From Rhizobium leguminosarum bv. viciae USDA 2370 (lineage in GTDB: Bacteria > Pseudomonadota > Alphaproteobacteria > Rhizobiales > Rhizobiaceae): 64,000 nt of DNA. The stretch covers positions 124,001 through 188,000 of the forward strand of contig NZ_MRDL01000001.1 of the NCBI RefSeq assembly GCF_002008365.1. Direction: 5' to 3'. Both the position numbers and the translations under genes were made by a program. A model generated the notes under the pieces. That model saw only the letters and a program-made list of their open reading frames with translations. It ran no database searches and was not told where the DNA came from. Each line of letters starts with the position of its first letter. The first letter of the stretch is position 1. Positions 32,284 through 41,232 of the stretch are shown here, piece by piece.

Positions 32284-33803
32284 CTCTGGACTTTCTCGGC
32301 CGAGGCTTGAGCCCCGATCATGTATCGGCCGATCTCCTCGGGCTTCGTGTCCCGCGTTGCGAGCGGCGGGCTGAGCCGGCCGTGATGCAGCACCTGGATG
32401 GAATCGCAGAGCTCGAACAGTTCTTCCAGCTCCTCGGAAATGACGAGGATCGCCATGCCCTGATTGCGCAATGCGACCAGACGGCTGCGGATGGCGGATG
32501 CAGCGCCGATATCGACGCCCCAGGTCGGCTGCGCCACGAAAAGCAATTGGGGAGACAGCATGATTTCCCGGCCAACGATGAACTTCTGCAGATTGCCGCC
32601 GGACAGGGTGCCGGCTTCCGCATCCGGGCCTGGCGTGCGCACATCATACTGACGGATGCAATCCTTGGTGAACGCCATCGCCCGCGCCCTGTCGACAAGA
32701 CCGTGCCGCAAGAGCTTGAGCGGATGGGCGGTCAGCAGGCTGTTGAGGGCGAGCGACATTTCAGGTACGGCGCCGCGTCCGAGCCGGTCTTCCGGAACGA
32801 AGGCAAATCCGAGCCTCCGCCGTGCGGCGGCATCGAGCCTGCCGACGTCCATTCCCACCATGAAGATTCGGTCGCGTTGGTCGCGCCCCAGTATCGTCTC
32901 ACCTGAAATCAATGCGGCAAGCTCGCTTTGGCCGTTGCCCGAAATACCGGCGATCCCGAGGATTTCGCCGGCACGCACCGCAAGGCTGATGCCGGAGAGC
33001 GGCACGGCAAAGGGATCGTCGGGCTGATAGTCCAAACCGATGATCTCCAGCCGTATTTCCCCACCGGACAGCGGCAGCGCCGAGATAGGGGCGGGCATGT
33101 CGCGGCCGATCATCATACGGGCAAGGTCATGGGCATCATGTTCGCGCGGGTCGATATCCCCGGTCACCCGTCCGCCACGCAGGATCGTCGCCCGATCGCA
33201 GATCGCCCGGATTTCCTCCAGCTTGTGGGAGATCAACAGGATGGAAACGCCGCCGTCGCGCAGCCGGCGCAGCGTGTCGAAGAGCTTCTCCACCAATTGC
33301 GGCGGCAGGACGGAGGTGGGCTCGTCGAGGATCAGCAGCTTCGGGTTGGTCATCAGGCTTCGGATGATCTCCACCCGTTGCCGCTCGCCGACCGACAGCG
33401 CATGCACATGGGCGAGCGGGTCGACCTCAAGACCGAATTCCCGTCCAAGCGTCCGAATGCGTTCCTTGAGCTCAGCCTTGCGGCCCGGCACGACCAGCCG
33501 AATATTCTCCAGGACGGTCAGGGTCTCGAACAGCGAGAAATGCTGGAAGACCATGCCGATGCCGTGGCGCCTTGCCTCGGCAGGGGAGGCAAGGCGCAAG
33601 GGTTTTCCTTTCCAGATGACGTCGCCATCGTCCGGTTGCTCGACGCCGTAGATCAGCTTCATCAGCGTCGATTTTCCCGCTCCGTTTTCTCCGAGGATCG
33701 CGTGGATCGATTGCGGAGCCACGTCCAGATCGATTGCCTGATTGGCGTGGATCTGGCCGTAGCTCTTCGAAATGCCGCGCAGCGACAGGAGCGGGGTCGT
33801 CAT
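32280..33803 (-). CDS. BMP-type ABC transporter ATP-binding protein (second system)
   Basis: 507 residues with two NBDs. The first has Walker A GENGAGKST, the Q-loop MVFQHFSLFETLTV and LILDEPTSVLPPQL; the second has ISGNGQSE and the signature LSGGNLQKFIVGREI. It is the same family as the ATPase at 15703 but clearly divergent, so the two transporters are not a recent duplication. It lies three bases after the binding-protein gene. Confidence 0.92.
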   Translation of the reverse strand: MTTPLLSLRGISKSYGQIHANQAIDLDVAPQSIHAILGENGAGKSTLMKLIYGVEQPDDGDVIWKGKPLRLASPAEARRHGIGMVFQHFSLFETLTVLENIRLVVPGRKAELKERIRTLGREFGLEVDPLAHVHALSVGERQRVEIIRSLMTNPKLLILDEPTSVLPPQLVEKLFDTLRRLRDGGVSILLISHKLEEIRAICDRATILRGGRVTGDIDPREHDAHDLARMMIGRDMPAPISALPLSGGEIRLEIIGLDYQPDDPFAVPLSGISLAVRAGEILGIAGISGNGQSELAALISGETILGRDQRDRIFMVGMDVGRLDAAARRRLGFAFVPEDRLGRGAVPEMSLALNSLLTAHPLKLLRHGLVDRARAMAFTKDCIRQYDVRTPGPDAEAGTLSGGNLQKFIVGREIMLSPQLLFVAQPTWGVDIGAASAIRSRLVALRNQGMAILVISEELEELFELCDSIQVLHHGRLSPPLATRDTKPEEIGRYMIGAQASAEKVQR

Positions 33804-33806
33804 GAC

Positions 33807-34904
33807 TTATTTCGGCAACGGCGTGGACACGCCCTTGACGTGCCAGTTCATGGCGATGATCTCGGGGTCGGCCATAGTTGCGCCGGATGCGACACCTTCG
33901 CTGCCATCGGCCTTGGTGATCGGGCCGGTGAAGGGCGAGAAGCTGCCGTCGGCGATCTTTGCCTCGATCTCCTTGATCTTGGTCATCACGTCAGCCGGAA
34001 CATCCGGATTCCAATCGACCACTTCGACGACCTTGTCGGCGACGCCGAGGAACGCATTGGCGCCCTTGAACGTACCGGCAAGGTGGGCGTCGACCGATGC
34101 CTTGAAGAACGGCGACCAGTCCGTCGAGATGCATCCGAGATAGGTTTTCGGTGCGTATTTCTTCATCGAGGAGTTGAGGTTGAAGGCGTAGACGCCGGCT
34201 TCCTCGCAGGCCGAGATGACGGACGGCGTGTCCTGGGCGTTGGAGAAGATCACGTCGCACTTCTGCGCGATCAGGGCTTTGGCAGCTTCCTGTTCCTTGG
34301 CCGGGTCGAACCAGGAATTGACCCACACCACCGAGACCTCGATATCGGGCTTGACGGCCTGGGCGCCGAGGGTGAAGGCGTTGATCGAAGTGATGAGTTC
34401 GGGAATGGCGAAGGCCGACACGGAGCCGAGCTTGCCGGTCTTGGAAAGCGCTGCGGCAGCCATGCCGAGCAGATAGGTGCCCTGGAAATATTTGGCGGCG
34501 AACGGCGAAAAGTTCGGAGCAACCTGGAAGCCGGAAGCATGCAGGACCGTGACGCTCGGATCGCGGCGGGCGATCTGCAGGGCGCCGTTCTGATAACCGA
34601 AAGAGCCGGCAACCAGGAACTTGTTTCCGTCGGCGACGGTCTTGTTCATGATGCGGTCGGCGTCCGGACCTTCCGCGATATTCTCGAGCACGGTGACCTT
34701 CACCTTGTCGCCGTAAGCGGCCTTGATCGGCTCGAGACCGGCGGCAAGTGCATGCCCCCAGCCGACGTCGCCGATCGGCGACGGGACGACGAGCGTGATG
34801 CCGAGCGGTTCGTCGGCGGCCAAAGCAAGACGGCTGCCGAGCACGCCGGCAAGGCCGGTGGCGGCAGCGGCCGTCATCAGGTTTCTGCGGGTCAGTTTGG
34901 TCAT
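33807..34904 (-). CDS. BMP-family substrate-binding protein, Tat-exported (second system)
   Basis: 365 residues from ATG 34904, with GAGGGA upstream. A twin-arginine signal (LTRRNLMTAAAA) ends near ALAADEP. The body carries family segments VVPSPIGDVGWGHALAAG, FLVAGSFGYQNGALQIARRDP and SNAQDTPSVISACEEAGV. Relatives bind purine nucleosides, guanosine or nucleobases. The following operon enzymes point to a purine-, pteridine- or related heterocyclic ligand. Confidence 0.9.
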   Translation of the reverse strand: MTKLTRRNLMTAAAATGLAGVLGSRLALAADEPLGITLVVPSPIGDVGWGHALAAGLEPIKAAYGDKVKVTVLENIAEGPDADRIMNKTVADGNKFLVAGSFGYQNGALQIARRDPSVTVLHASGFQVAPNFSPFAAKYFQGTYLLGMAAAALSKTGKLGSVSAFAIPELITSINAFTLGAQAVKPDIEVSVVWVNSWFDPAKEQEAAKALIAQKCDVIFSNAQDTPSVISACEEAGVYAFNLNSSMKKYAPKTYLGCISTDWSPFFKASVDAHLAGTFKGANAFLGVADKVVEVVDWNPDVPADVMTKIKEIEAKIADGSFSPFTGPITKADGSEGVASGATMADPEIIAMNWHVKGVSTPLPK

Positions 34905-34929
34905 GTTCTCAGTTCCCTCTTTTGGTTTT

Positions 34930-36309
34930 TTAAAATTCCACGGCGGATAGTGCGGCCTCGGCATCGGCTGACAGCTTGGCCTCGTCGAGACCGGGGAATT
35001 CGCCCTTCTGCCAGACGATGCGGCCATTGATCATGGTCATATCGGTCGCCATGCCGATGCCGACGCGGGCAATCAGGCTCAGCGGATCGTGCCGCGTGCC
35101 GACATAATCCATGCGGCGGGTGTCGATCGCAAACAGGTCAGCGGCCATGCCGGGCGCCAGCCGACCGATATCACGCCGGCCGAGCAGGCTGGCACCCCCT
35201 GACGTGCCGTAGCCGAGGAAATCGACCGGTGGCGGCACGGGATGGGCACGGCCGGAGGCGACGAGGCACTGCAGCATATAGGCGGAATGCAGGCAATGCA
35301 TCAGGTTGGAATTGTCGTTGGAGGCAGCACCATCGCAGCCGAGGCCGATGCGCAGGCCGAAGGCGGCCATGGCGGGAATGTCGGTAACCTCCGCGCCGAC
35401 CAGATAGACCGGTTCCGGGCAGTGCGCCACACCGGTGCCGCTGGCCGCCATCTTCCTGAGTTCGTCGTGGGTCAGTTCCCAGCAATGGGCATAGAAGGCG
35501 TCGGGCCCGGCAAAGCCGAGTTCTTCCAGATAGTCGACCGTGCGCATGCCGTGGCGAGCCTGAATGACCGGGCTCTCGCCTTCCCCGACATGGGTATGCA
35601 TCATGACGCCGCGATCGCGCGCCAATGCCACCGATTCCACGAAGGTCTCGCGGTAGCAATTGACCGGCTGGCAGGGCGCGACCACGACCTGGCGCATGCT
35701 GAAGGGGCCGGTATCGTGGTAGGTCTCGATCAGGCGGGCGCAGTCGGCGATGAATTCGTCGGTCGTTTCCAGCATCTCGTCGGGAATGGTCGAGCCTTCC
35801 GACTTCGGCAGGGTGTTGCCGCCGCGACCGGCGTGGAAACGCATGCCGAGCAGCTCGGCTGCTTCGAACTGGCGGTCGATCAACCGCTTTCCGGCGTGCC
35901 GGGGGAAATTGTACTGGTGGTCAAAGGCTGTGGTGCAGCCATGCTTGATCATCTCGGCCATCGCCGTGACGGAGGAGTGGTAAAAACATTCCTCGTTGAG
36001 CTGCGAAAAGATCGGGTAGATGCGGTCCAACCACTCGATGACCGAAAGCTTCGTCCAGTCGAGATCGGCGCGGTTGCGCACGAAGCACTGAAAGAAGTGA
36101 TGATGGGTGTTGACGAGGCCCGGATAGACAAACCAGCCGGCAGCATCCTCAACGGTCGTGCCGGCAGGGAGCGCGTCCGCCTCCAGATTTTCGCCGATCG
36201 CCAGGATCGCCGGACCGCTGGTCAGAAGATCGACATTGCGATGAACGACCGGTCCCTTGCCCTCGTCGACAATCACGGCTGCGCAGTTCTTCAGGAGATA
36301 TCCAGCCAT
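34930..36309 (-). CDS. cog0402 amidohydrolase, 8-oxoguanine/isoxanthopterin deaminase-like
   Basis: 459 residues, metal-dependent aminohydrolase of the AtzA/TrzN/guanine-deaminase group. Metal ligands: NTHHHFFQ (HxH), His in MMHTHVGEGES, His in YAHCWELT and Asp in GLGCDGAASNDNSNLM. The SND segment and HCPEP motif occur in 8-oxoguanine, isoxanthopterin and hydroxyatrazine-type enzymes. It deaminates or dechlorinates an aromatic N-heterocycle. Context (BMP transporter, oxygenase) supports a purine- or pterin-like substrate. It is a distant paralogue of the enzyme at 53748. Exact substrate unknown. Confidence 0.85.
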   Translation of the reverse strand: MAGYLLKNCAAVIVDEGKGPVVHRNVDLLTSGPAILAIGENLEADALPAGTTVEDAAGWFVYPGLVNTHHHFFQCFVRNRADLDWTKLSVIEWLDRIYPIFSQLNEECFYHSSVTAMAEMIKHGCTTAFDHQYNFPRHAGKRLIDRQFEAAELLGMRFHAGRGGNTLPKSEGSTIPDEMLETTDEFIADCARLIETYHDTGPFSMRQVVVAPCQPVNCYRETFVESVALARDRGVMMHTHVGEGESPVIQARHGMRTVDYLEELGFAGPDAFYAHCWELTHDELRKMAASGTGVAHCPEPVYLVGAEVTDIPAMAAFGLRIGLGCDGAASNDNSNLMHCLHSAYMLQCLVASGRAHPVPPPVDFLGYGTSGGASLLGRRDIGRLAPGMAADLFAIDTRRMDYVGTRHDPLSLIARVGIGMATDMTMINGRIVWQKGEFPGLDEAKLSADAEAALSAVEF

Positions 36310-36310
36310 C

Positions 36311-36970
36311 TCACGCCTCGCCCGGTTCGATTTGAGGTTCGGGCTTCAACTCGTGCAGCCGGTGAATACCCGGCATCTCGATAAACCTGTCGAGGGCGCG
36401 GAGTGCCCGGGACCAGAGCCGGATGGCAGGATAAGCATCCAGCGTGACGCCGCCATCGGGAGCCAGCGCCACATAGGGAAAGCAGGCGATGTCGGCAATT
36501 GTCGGCCGGTCGGCGGCGAGGAAACGCATACCGCGAAGGCCCTGCTCGACAAGCCCGGCTTCAAGCTCGCGAAGGGCGGCGATGCCCTGGGCCTGCAGCG
36601 CGCCGATATCGCCCGGCCGCAGCAGCATCTCATGGAGTCGCGCTGCCCCGAGGCTTGCCGTCAGCCGGCCGGAGAAGGACAGCCATTGCTGCACCCGCGC
36701 CGCTTCCTCGGCCTTACCGCTGCCGAGCCACTCGGGTCCTGCCTTGGCGGCGAGATAGACGAGGATCGCCGACGATTCCGTCAGGATCAGATCGCCATCT
36801 TCCATGATCGGAATGGAGCCTGCGGGGTTGAGTGCAAGCAGCTCGGGGCCGCGATGCTCGGCGCCGGGATGGAAATCCACCGGCCGCAAATCAAGCTTCA
36901 CGCCGGTCAGCGCCGCCATCAGACGCACCTTGTAGCAACTGGGCGAGAGAATGTAGTCGTAGAGCTTCAT
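36311..36970 (-). CDS. Glutathione S-transferase-like protein in a split Rieske operon
   Basis: 219 residues. An N-terminal thioredoxin-like domain (MKLYDYILSPSCYKVRL; NPAGSIPIMEDG and LTESSAIL for glutathione contacts) is followed by an all-helical domain with ADRPTIADIACFPY. It overlaps the oxygenase gene by four bases. In Pseudomonas putida CBB5 a GST-like protein (NdmE) is a structural partner of a Rieske-less oxygenase (NdmC); the same pairing appears here. An ordinary catalytic GST for an electrophilic intermediate is the alternative. Confidence 0.85.
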   Translation of the reverse strand: MKLYDYILSPSCYKVRLMAALTGVKLDLRPVDFHPGAEHRGPELLALNPAGSIPIMEDGDLILTESSAILVYLAAKAGPEWLGSGKAEEAARVQQWLSFSGRLTASLGAARLHEMLLRPGDIGALQAQGIAALRELEAGLVEQGLRGMRFLAADRPTIADIACFPYVALAPDGGVTLDAYPAIRLWSRALRALDRFIEMPGIHRLHELKPEPQIEPGEA

Positions 36971-37812
36971 TGCGCCACCAGCTGTGCGCCGTAGGTATAA
37001 TTGTGGCGCTTCAGCCAGCGCCTATAGGCGATCGATGTCAGATCGGCACGCGTCGGGATTTCCATGCCCGGGTCGAGCGGCAACAGCCGCGGGATCTGGT
37101 TTTCGAGGATCGACCGGTCCTGCAGAAAGATCGTCTGCTGGAAATGGATGAGATCGGTCATCGCGGTCTCGTCGTCGAAAAGCGCCATCCATGGCCAGAC
37201 GTCGCAGAGGTCCTCAGCCAGCGGCTGCACGAAGAGCGTGATGACATCCCATTCGCTCGGACGCGGCGGGCAGGTCTTGTAAAGCACGGAGCAGGTGGGC
37301 GCCGGCACGCGGTACATGTATTCCGTGGTGATCCCGCCGCTTGCCGACTTGGCGGCCTGCGGCTGGTAAAACTTCACCTGCGTTGCCCAGACCTCGTCTT
37401 CTTCCTCGCGGATCTCGACCTTGTAGTTCTGGACCTCGGTGTGCGGCTCTGCGCCGAGAATGTCGGTGTGGACGAAGGGGAAATGGGCGATGTCGAGAAA
37501 GTTCTCGACGGCGCGCAGGGGCGAGCAGCGCACCCGCACCACGCCGACATCGACGAAGCGGCGACCGGGCTGATCGGCCTCGGGAATGGGGAAAAGTTCC
37601 TTCTTCGGCTCGCCGAGGGAGGACCAGACGTGACCGTAACGCACGCGCACCGGCAGAACACGGCCGTCACCGCCCGTCACCTTCGCATTGCCATCGGCAT
37701 CGCGCGTCACTTCGATCGGCTCGCCCATCAGCGCCGTCGTGCGGCCGTCGCTGTCGAGCTGGCTGAAAAGCCCGACTGGATACCATTCGTCGATCATCGC
37801 CTGCATGGTCAT
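36967..37812 (-). CDS. Rieske-oxygenase catalytic subunit lacking its Rieske domain
   Basis: 281 residues. It holds only the C-terminal catalytic domain of a ring-hydroxylating/demethylating oxygenase: the mononuclear iron site D-x2-H-x4-H reads DIAHFPFVH, with the third ligand Asp in LQDRSILENQ. No C-x-H/C-x2-H iron-sulfur motif is present, whereas normal alpha subunits of this class (VanA, NdmA) carry both in ~350 residues. The Rieske centre is supplied by the next gene upstream, with which it overlaps by four bases. It probably oxidises, ring-opens or N-demethylates a heterocycle. Confidence 0.85.
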   Translation of the reverse strand: MTMQAMIDEWYPVGLFSQLDSDGRTTALMGEPIEVTRDADGNAKVTGGDGRVLPVRVRYGHVWSSLGEPKKELFPIPEADQPGRRFVDVGVVRVRCSPLRAVENFLDIAHFPFVHTDILGAEPHTEVQNYKVEIREEEDEVWATQVKFYQPQAAKSASGGITTEYMYRVPAPTCSVLYKTCPPRPSEWDVITLFVQPLAEDLCDVWPWMALFDDETAMTDLIHFQQTIFLQDRSILENQIPRLLPLDPGMEIPTRADLTSIAYRRWLKRHNYTYGAQLVAQ

Positions 37813-38459
37813 TGCGCGATCTCCCTCTGAAGACCTTCAGCCTGGCGGCGCAAGCTCTCGGCCGCCCGTGAAGCATCGATGCCCGCCGCGGGGTCGGTGT
37901 CGGCCTTCAGCAGCACATGGATCAGCGTCTGTCCGTCTTCCCAAGCGGATAATAACAGACAGACGGTCCCGGTGGATGCTTCGATCTCGACAAGACCGTC
38001 AGGGTTCGCCTTCGCACCGGCCGCCGCCTCGATCGCCGCGATGCCGGCGAACGCCGTCAGCGAACGCAAGGGAGTGAAGCCATCAAGCTTCGGCGGCTTC
38101 GAAGCGGGCGTACCCACGGCCACCCAGATCACGCTGTCTGTTTCCTCGACGTCATGGGTGGCGACGCGGATGGTTTCCGGTGGCGTCAGCCCCGGATGGG
38201 CCGGAATGCGGAGACAGTTTCCGGCCTGGCCGTAGCTCCAACCGTGATAGATGCAGGAAAGCGTCTCGCCGCGCACGAAGCCGTGAGACAAGCGCATGCC
38301 ACGATGCGGACAGCGATCCGCCGATGCCGATATGCGCCCCGAAGCGCTGCGCCAAAGGGCAATCGATCCGGCTGCCGTCCGTGCCGGTATGACGGTTCCG
38401 GCCGGCAAATCCCGGGAAAGGGCGACTGGCGTCCAAAAGCCGGTCGTAGCGGATGGCAT
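37809..38459 (-). CDS. Separate Rieske [2Fe-2S] protein of the split oxygenase
   Basis: 216 residues from ATG 38459; TTG 38474 is a weaker start. The Rieske motif is complete: CPHRG with C-x-H and, 17 residues on, CIYHGWSYG with C-x2-H. About 90 further residues after the cluster domain have no clear family and may bind the catalytic subunit. It is the first gene of the operon ending at 30275. There is no flavin or plant-type ferredoxin domain, and no reductase gene nearby, so electrons must come from a reductase encoded elsewhere. Confidence 0.85.
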   Translation of the reverse strand: MPSATTGFWTPVALSRDLPAGTVIPARTAAGSIALWRSASGRISASADRCPHRGMRLSHGFVRGETLSCIYHGWSYGQAGNCLRIPAHPGLTPPETIRVATHDVEETDSVIWVAVGTPASKPPKLDGFTPLRSLTAFAGIAAIEAAAGAKANPDGLVEIEASTGTVCLLLSAWEDGQTLIHVLLKADTDPAAGIDASRAAESLRRQAEGLQREIAQ

Positions 38460-38614
38460 GACTAGAGTTCCCAAACAAAATCATATGCTTGCCGAGCACG
38501 CTCCCCCTCGGCTTCGAGGCAATTCCGCTCAACCTTATCAGGTTTGCATAATTATTTCGCATTGGCAACATTGAGTAAATAATATGCACGAGGGAAATGC
38601 GCCACAGCCCGGTA

Positions 38615-38884
38615 CTAGGTCCTTTCGCCGCTGATCGCCGTGCGATCTATCCTCTCGACCCATACGTCGATAGGCCCGAGAGAGCATCCCATCTCCATCA
38701 TGTCGATCAGCTCCTCCGGCCCAGCAACCTCAAGTTCGATCCGCATGGAACTCGTATGAGATATGGTGTGCGAGAGGCCAAGCTTGGCGGCATGGCGCCG
38801 GATCCAGGGGACAAAGGAAGCAGCCTTGAGATCACCGACAATCGTCATCCGCTCCTGGAAGTGAGTTGTATCTTGTCCCATCAT
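38615..38884 (-). CDS. Acylphosphatase-like small protein
   Basis: 89 residues (a second ATG at 38881). The pattern FVPWIRRHAAKLGL, then HTSSMRIELEVAGPEELIDMMEMGCSLGP, follows the alpha/beta acylphosphatase fold. The usual GVGFR loop with its catalytic Arg is not recognisable, so enzymatic activity is doubtful. It stands alone between the split-oxygenase operon and a gene-poor stretch. Confidence 0.6.
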   Translation of the reverse strand: MMGQDTTHFQERMTIVGDLKAASFVPWIRRHAAKLGLSHTISHTSSMRIELEVAGPEELIDMMEMGCSLGPIDVWVERIDRTAISGERT

Positions 38885-39576
38885 AAGGATCCCCGTCCTT
38901 GCTCTGCTATACCTTAGCGCCTGAATGACCTTGGCGAAGGGGCATCGTCAAGGCGAGGATATGGCGTTGGGGTTTCTTTTGCAAAGTCCTCGGCGGTAGG
39001 CCTGACAGCTTCGACTTGTGAGACCGCGAAGTTTGTATTTAAACGAATATCGTGAAAAAGCTGGTTTGCCGGCTGCTCACGGAAACGATTGCGGCCGTCG
39101 TTCTGACCGGCTTCCGCTGGTATCGCTGTTACCTCCACCGACAGCCCCGATGATGAGATTGGCATCGCGCTCAACAATTCCATGCCTGGCCGAACAGCAG
39201 CTGGGCTGCGCCAGGCTCGTAAACACCTTTGCCAATTCCTCACCACCCCGCGGCTGCACCGCCGGCGACGCAACACGGTGGAGGTAACACTGCAGGGGTT
39301 GCACCCATGGCGCAGCCTAGCCGCGCGCGTCGAGTTGTGGCTCCCGCGCGGCCTGCCGGCCTCGACGCCCCACAACATCGCCCTGTGCCGGCGCTTCGAT
39401 GCTCACGCCGAGGCTGTTGCCCGTCACTTCACCGCCTGCCAGTCAGCATTGTGACAAAAGCCGTGACTTTCCGCCCGCGAAGTTGGCTGGTTCGCAGCCG
39501 CCTGGAGCGTCTGGCCTGAAATCAATCCCCGTTGATCGTCGCCGGCATCGCCATCGCGACACACGTCTTGCAGCGC
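38885..39576. other. Gene-poor, possibly degraded stretch
   Basis: 692 bases with no gene I can support. Short open frames exist on both strands, the best being 39182-39454 on the plus strand (90 codons, Arg-rich, no recognisable domain) and 38914-39378 on the minus strand. They overlap each other and have no good ribosome sites. This may be residue of a lost gene. Confidence 0.5.
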
Positions 39577-41211
39577 TCACTCACACTGGAGCCGGCTTCG
39601 GTCGGCGACGGGAGAGATTCCGATCGCCAAGCCCTCGCCACGTGGATCATGCGCGCCGGTCGCCATTCCGCTCTCATCGATGGCAATCACGCCAGCCTGT
39701 CCCGCGAGCGGGCTCCGCGCTTCGATCGGAGATAGGACGTGGCCTCGAGCGGCCAGTTCCGCAAGCACTGTTTCACCCACGTCGCTTTCCAGCTTCAGGC
39801 TGTCGCGGCTATCGGAAAATGTCTTGCCGAGAAGAAAGCGCGGACCGGCCAGCGCTGCTGCCGGTTCCTCGTCAAAGTCGATCAGCCGGGTCAGCAGCAT
39901 CGCCAGTGTCTGCGGCTGGCCGTCGGCGCCTTGGGTGCCATAAAGCAGGGCCGGCCTGCTGTTGCGCAGGCCGAGGCCGGGGTTCAACGTGTAGAAAGGA
40001 CGCTTGCCGGGGGCGATGCCATTGACATGCTTGGGATCGGGCGAAAAGGCCGCCCCGCGGTTCTGCCAGAGAATACCCGTATCGCCGACAACCACGCCGC
40101 TGCCCCAGTCGAAATAAGTGCTTTGCAAGACGCTGACGCTGCCGCCCACGGCATCCGTTACGGCGAAGAACACGGTGTCGCTGCTGCGAAAGGGCGCCGG
40201 CCATTCAAGCGCTCGCACGGGATCGATAGAGGCCGCCGCCTGCGCAAGGTGCTGCGTGCTTAGCCATTCCTCTACCGGCTGTGGTGCGACATCGGGATCG
40301 GCAATGCTGTGGCGATCGAGAAAAGCGCGTTTGACAGCTTCGACGCAGAGATGCAGATGGTCTGCGCTGCCGGCCTTATGGGCGGCAATGTCAAAATGGG
40401 CGAGAATCCCCATGATCGCCAGTGTCGTGAGCCCCTGTGTCGGCGGCGGCGGCGCAAGCAGCTCAAATCCCCGATAGGAAAGACTGATGGGCGCGACCTC
40501 GCGCGTTCGGGTCGCCGCAAGATCGTCACTGGTCAGTGGAGAGCCCACAGCCTGCAGCCCTGCCGCGATCTTTGCGGCCAGTTCGCCCTCGTAGAATGAA
40601 CGTGGCCCATCGCGGGCAATCAGCGAAAGCGACCGCGCCAAATTCGCCTGCTGGAACAGGCTGCCTGTTTTCGGCGCCGCGCCATCCGCCATGAAAAGCG
40701 CGGCAAAACCCGGCCAGCCGGCCGCTTCCGCCCGCCGGATGGCAAGCCAGAAGCTCTGCGAGCGCGTGATGGAAAACCCCTTTCCCGCGTGGCGGATCGC
40801 ATCAGCAAGCAAGACAGGAAAGTCGATCTTACCGCCCCAGTGCCGCGCGGAATAGTCATGCGCGTGCCGCCACGCATCAACCGCGCAGGCCGAGGTCAAC
40901 GCCGAAAGCGGTCCGCGCAGCGGAATGTGTCCGTCGAAATCCGGCAATTTCCGCGCCGCCTGGCCGATGCCGAGAAAACATGTCTTCCGCCCGCTGCGAT
41001 CGGCAACAATCCAGACGGAATCGCCGCCAAGCCCGCAGAAATGCGGATAGACGACAGCGATCGTGCTGCCGATGGCGATCGCAGCTTCCAGCGCGTTGCC
41101 GCCGGCCCGCAGGATTGCCGCGCCCGCCTCGCTCGCCAGCGCATGCGGACTCGTCACCATGCCGCCACGTCCAGTTGCCTGCATCGTCGGATCCCGGTCT
41201 ATCCTTGTCAT
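39577..41211 (-). CDS. Gamma-glutamyltransferase-family protein (cytoplasmic, YwrD-like)
   Basis: 544 residues of the Ntn-hydrolase family. N-terminal GGMVTSPHALASEAGAAIL and GLGGDSVWIV match the large subunit. The likely self-cleavage/nucleophile threonine is in SSDTVFFAVTDAVGGSVS, where the usual TT pair is DT. No signal peptide is seen, unlike classical periplasmic Ggt. It is 21 bases after the FGGY kinase gene and so probably part of that operon. It may cleave or form a gamma-glutamyl amide of the pathway substrate; glutathione turnover is the default alternative. Confidence 0.85.
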   Translation of the reverse strand: MTRIDRDPTMQATGRGGMVTSPHALASEAGAAILRAGGNALEAAIAIGSTIAVVYPHFCGLGGDSVWIVADRSGRKTCFLGIGQAARKLPDFDGHIPLRGPLSALTSACAVDAWRHAHDYSARHWGGKIDFPVLLADAIRHAGKGFSITRSQSFWLAIRRAEAAGWPGFAALFMADGAAPKTGSLFQQANLARSLSLIARDGPRSFYEGELAAKIAAGLQAVGSPLTSDDLAATRTREVAPISLSYRGFELLAPPPPTQGLTTLAIMGILAHFDIAAHKAGSADHLHLCVEAVKRAFLDRHSIADPDVAPQPVEEWLSTQHLAQAAASIDPVRALEWPAPFRSSDTVFFAVTDAVGGSVSVLQSTYFDWGSGVVVGDTGILWQNRGAAFSPDPKHVNGIAPGKRPFYTLNPGLGLRNSRPALLYGTQGADGQPQTLAMLLTRLIDFDEEPAAALAGPRFLLGKTFSDSRDSLKLESDVGETVLAELAARGHVLSPIEARSPLAGQAGVIAIDESGMATGAHDPRGEGLAIGISPVADRSRLQCE

Positions 41212-41232
41212 CGCGCTCGAATTCCGCTGAGT

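Noticed and set aside
32928-35030. Very long plus-strand open frame (700 codons) opposite the BMP ATPase and binding protein
   Set aside because: Antisense shadow of GC-rich coding sequence; the translation has no domain, and the minus-strand genes carry full ABC and BMP motifs.
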